A stretch of DNA of 64,000 nt from Adineta steineri. Lineage: Eukaryota > Rotifera > Eurotatoria > Adinetida > Adinetidae. The notes beneath the pieces are model-generated. The model had not been told where the DNA came from. It searched no databases and was given only the letters and a program-made list of their open reading frames with translations. Both the position numbers and the translations under genes were made by a program. Positions 60,516 to 64,000 of this stretch are shown one piece after another (the first letter of the stretch is position 1; every line of letters starts with the position of its first letter). The stretch covers positions 178,525 to 242,524 of the forward strand of contig CAJNOI010000134.1 in NCBI GenBank assembly GCA_905250115.1, written 5' to 3'.

Positions 60516-61370
60516 TCACATACAATAAGGAGGCACTAATCGAGCTTCTGGACATGTATGACATAGTTTTTTCAGATCTTCTTTATCAATTCGTAGTTGA
60601 TGAACAGCTAATGGTTTATCATAATAAATTGTTTCAACAGCAAATGTTTTTGATACATTTAGTGGAGCCATATTTCCAACATTTGAAAAACGTATGGAAT
60701 ACCATATATCTTCATTCTGATTTCCATTATAATGAACATTTCGAAGAAGAGCCAGTGTTTTACTTTTACTTCTAAGTGAAAAACCTCCATTTCCTCCATA
60801 AGGTAATATAGTTTTCCAAGGAGCACCAACATAATCATATTTTAAATATTCACTTATTTTATGTGGTGAATTGGAACACATAATTGAATCAAGTTGAAAG
60901 AAAAGTACTTTCTCACCTCGTATTTGCTTCCAAAATGTTATATTTGTGAATAATGTATTGGTAAATACAGTGTAGTTGCCACTGTAATCATGAAGTTTCG
61001 TTAGAATAATCTTTCCTAATTTAACATATTTGAATAATCGTGAACTATTAATAAACTGAGCATTGGATTCAAAATGAAAGATTTGAATAGGCCAACTTTC
61101 AGGTATGTTTTGAAGTACATTTAAAACAATTGTTATTAGAAGTGGATCTGATCGTAACTCAACAATGACAGCTATATTTTTATAATGAGTAAGTTTATTA
61201 TTAAATCCACTAGGTGAACCACTATTTGGAATACAATCTTCTAACAATATAAAATCTTTTGAGACTTTGTTGATATGATAATCAACAATGATAATAAAAA
61301 TTAAAAAAACACCAATAAGTTCAATTCTATAACGAAATATTTTTCTAAAAGTATCATTTCTATGTACCAT
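60516..61370 (-). CDS. DUF5672-like type II membrane glycosyltransferase
   Basis: Single exon, 284 residues, ATG at 61370-61368. A short basic N-terminus is followed by a TM anchor at about residues 15-32 (IELIGVFLIFIIIVDYHI), then a lumenal domain. Signature segments of the family are seen: VLFFQLDSIMCSNSP (a DxD-like acidic spot in QLDS), LKYDYVGAPW, GGNGGFSLRSKSKTLALL and NEDIWYS. These are shared with DUF5672 proteins, which are related to GT-A glycosyltransferases. Several NIT, NVS and NYT sequons fit a Golgi lumenal location. Substrate unknown. Confidence 0.75.
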   Translation of the reverse strand: MVHRNDTFRKIFRYRIELIGVFLIFIIIVDYHINKVSKDFILLEDCIPNSGSPSGFNNKLTHYKNIAVIVELRSDPLLITIVLNVLQNIPESWPIQIFHFESNAQFINSSRLFKYVKLGKIILTKLHDYSGNYTVFTNTLFTNITFWKQIRGEKVLFFQLDSIMCSNSPHKISEYLKYDYVGAPWKTILPYGGNGGFSLRSKSKTLALLRNVHYNGNQNEDIWYSIRFSNVGNMAPLNVSKTFAVETIYYDKPLAVHQLRIDKEDLKKLCHTCPEARLVPPYCM

Positions 61371-64000
61371 TCCAAGAACAATTGACAGTTAACAATATAG
61401 TCTTTGATTACTGTTAGATATAAAAGTAGAAAACAGCTATCTAAAATTACGAATGAAGATATGATTATAATACAAAAAATATTTGAATATGAAAGAGTAT
61501 AAGATGAAGCTCTGAAATCAGAATGGGTAGGTGTAAAAATATGTCATAGAACTGTTTAACATGCACTTATCCACTCCAAAACGAATAGATCTTCTATACA
61601 CGAGTCATAAAGATAAACTCTTGGTCAAGAAAATCAATATACCATCTAAAAATAACAAGTACTAAAGAGATAGACTGTACAAGAGAATATGCAGGCTATC
61701 TTATGCATACGACACATGTATAAATTCTCATAGAGTTTCAAAAAGCCCATAAACAACTTTCGAAATGATTTCAAATTAAGAAATTCTAGAAGCACAAAGA
61801 GTACTCTATAGCTTATACATAGGCGAAAAATGCAAGTCCCTGTTTTGTCATGTATTCAAGTTATTATGTAAAAATTGTCAATCTATATATATATCAGATA
61901 ATTAAGAAGAAAAAGAAATGATTATGAGAAGGACTTATTAAACCTCGTTTTGTAACAGATATATGTTAACAGAAAAAGAGGAGAAAATTAGTCGATTTGA
62001 TTGCAGTAATATTACAAATGATAAAATAATTACGATTCAACATAAACTGTAAAATGGAAACATAAAGCTATTACCAATAGTTGTTTGAATACCATATTAC
62101 TACATAAATTAATTCGAACAAATATTGTCATTAAATAAGAAAAGACAACGTCGGAATAATTGTTAAATAATCTAAAAAAAAATAATAATATATACATCTA
62201 ACGATCAATATGATTTATATTTTTGTCTGACTTTATTTCAATTAGTCCTATACTTTTTTAGATGTCCAACTTCCTCAACTATCGTTATCAACACAGTTGA
62301 ACGAACACGTGAGAGAAAAAAAACAGTGAAGAGTAAATGTGTGACAGGATGAAAAGAAAATGGGTGATATAATACATGCATATATGTACAAGTAAAAAAG
62401 AATAGACACTCACTTCTTCACTTTTCAACCTATGAATATAACGTAATTTTTTTTCTTTTTCTTTCTTCATTACGTATTTCTCATATAAAAACACACATGT
62501 GTAAACACGAGTCGCTTTTTTATTTTATAGACAACTATTCGATTGTTTCATTACATCTCATGTTAATTAATGATAAAAGATTTTATGGAAATTTTTAATA
62601 AGATGATATTTTGATGAAAAGCAAACAAATAAAATGACAATGATCTTTAGCTTGATGATGATGGTATTTTAAAAATATCTCGATTGATTCGATATACAAC
62701 TCGTACAACTATCAAGTTTCTATAGCAGCAACAATTACATCTTTTAAAAACATGTCTTTTATTAAAGAGCTGATAATTAGAATACAAATTGTAAAACCGA
62801 ACGAAGGAAGCACTAGTTATAAGTTTAATAATATAACAAAAATATGCTTGTTTATGTTGTTAATTGAAATTTATCATTATTTAAACTTGAATATAATCCT
62901 ATAAAATGAACAATTAAAAATTGATTTTAAAAACAATTATTTTTAAACACAATGTTATATTAAACAGAAGCAAGAGATTGTACATTGACAGTTTGATGAG
63001 CGAGTGATTGATGTATATATATTCATATACTCATATGATAAGTCACATATTACATAGACTTCTTCGCATCTTAACTGTAAGAATATACTAGAATTAGTAT
63101 TTACAAAGGCATAATCAAAGATCTGAACGGCTTTAAAATCAATAATGACCATATAAATTCGACAAAAATTTTGTTTTTCATATTTTAGTCAAGTAAGTTA
63201 TTTTCTTATTGTGTTAATGAACTTGATTCTCAACAATAAGAATTTACGACTCTTATAGTTCAATTAAAATTACACGTTTCCGAATTAAGTTAATTTTTTT
63301 TGTAAGTGAACATCACTTTTTAATATGCTATATATTCATTCCATTTTCGTTTTTGTTGTTTTAGAAAATAAAAGCTTTATTGGTAATAAATATGATCACC
63401 AAATATAAAAATTTCGATCAATAATTTTTATTAAATATTTCATTCATCATTGTATCTTATATGGTATAAATGTATATGGAAGATAAATAACAAGTCATTT
63501 TCTTTGTTTTTTCAATAATAAAAATTACATAGTTGATTCAACACAGTTATCAGATATATGAATAGAAAATCATCATAGTTTATTCGACATGATCAATTCA
63601 CCGATATTTGAAAAATATTTTCAACAATTCTTTTGTCTTGAATAATAACATGTTTCAATGAATCGAAAATAGTCTTAGATAAAAATATGCGTATTTGTTC
63701 AACTGAATTTGTCAGTTAACATAAAGGATTTTCTTCCTAATAATAAAATTAATATTTATTATTTAGTGAAAAATATGTATAAAGTTCAACTGAATAGAAG
63801 ATCCGATATAATATTCCCCCAAAACTAGAATTCCATGTAAAGAATCATCATCATTCAATCCAAAACTGAAAATTATATTTGAATAAGTTGTTTCACAATT
63901 AAGATAATTGTTTAATTTGTAAATATGGTATATAAATTGAAATCAAATTTTCTCATTCTTGAGCATTCACATACTTCATTATATCATAGTTTGATGTTAT
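61371..64000. other. AT-rich intergenic DNA to the window end
   Basis: No supported gene, repeat or RNA structure. The short open frames at 62288-62494 and 62955-63152 lie in simple sequence. Confidence 0.5.

Overview
The window looks like animal nuclear DNA, most probably from a bdelloid rotifer. It is AT-rich, its genes are split by very short introns (mostly 50-70 bases, GT..AG), and several genes belong to families that expand in rotifers: F-box/LRR, B-box plus propeller, and ART or RING fused to ribonuclease-inhibitor-type LRRs. Short hairpins built from GGGTGTGGGTGTGG-like arms are scattered between genes, and TGTGGG is the telomere unit described for bdelloids. The species assignment is inference. 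A 100-base N run at 44971-45070 marks an assembly gap. I recognised no rRNA, tRNA or CRISPR array.

Layout. 1-5540: mostly non-coding, with a broken, intron-bearing CACTA/EnSpm-like transposase copy on the minus strand (3040-4557). 5596-7600: an MPEG1/perforin-2-like MACPF membrane protein. 9919-13727: a large gene of unknown family made of three tandem two-TM, cysteine-rich units, the first carrying an in-frame stop. 13933-14542: a near-perfect 610-base foldback. 15176-17683: an F-box protein whose 16 LRRs each occupy one 84-base exon. 18060-19100: NmrA-like protein. 19439-21148: frameshifted F-box gene. 21198-22505 (minus): B-box/propeller protein. 23073-23516: small stop-split gene. 23.5-28.6 kb: repeat-rich, gene-free. 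28665-29851: S1 serine protease. 31298-32176: SDR (acetoin/diacetyl-reductase-like). 32912-33400: small HAD protein. 33731-35050: second B-box/propeller paralogue. 35921-37606 (minus): SK-type potassium channel. 38119-39877 (minus): F-box/LRR. 40371-41516: RING plus LRR. 42779-44307: ART plus LRR. 45199-46233 (minus): F-box gene running into the gap. 47.2-48.2 kb: piggyBac transposase relic. 49983-50519 (minus): secreted PAN/apple protein. 53640-57834: 20-exon NOSTRIN-like F-BAR/SH3 gene. 58924-59934: F-box gene. 60516-61370 (minus): DUF5672-like type II membrane glycosyltransferase.

How it fits together. Housekeeping or signalling genes (SK channel, nostrin, NmrA, SDR) sit among many recognition and turnover-type genes (five F-box genes, RING-LRR, ART-LRR, two B-box proteins, perforin-2, protease, PAN protein). 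This resembles a fast-evolving accessory repertoire rather than a single pathway; nothing here is an operon. Non-autonomous DNA transposons are abundant. Three copies with 8-base target duplications, one TTAA-flanked piggyBac-type MITE, two decayed transposases and a family of telomere-like hairpins explain much of the intergenic space. The least explained item is the three-unit membrane protein at 9919-13727.
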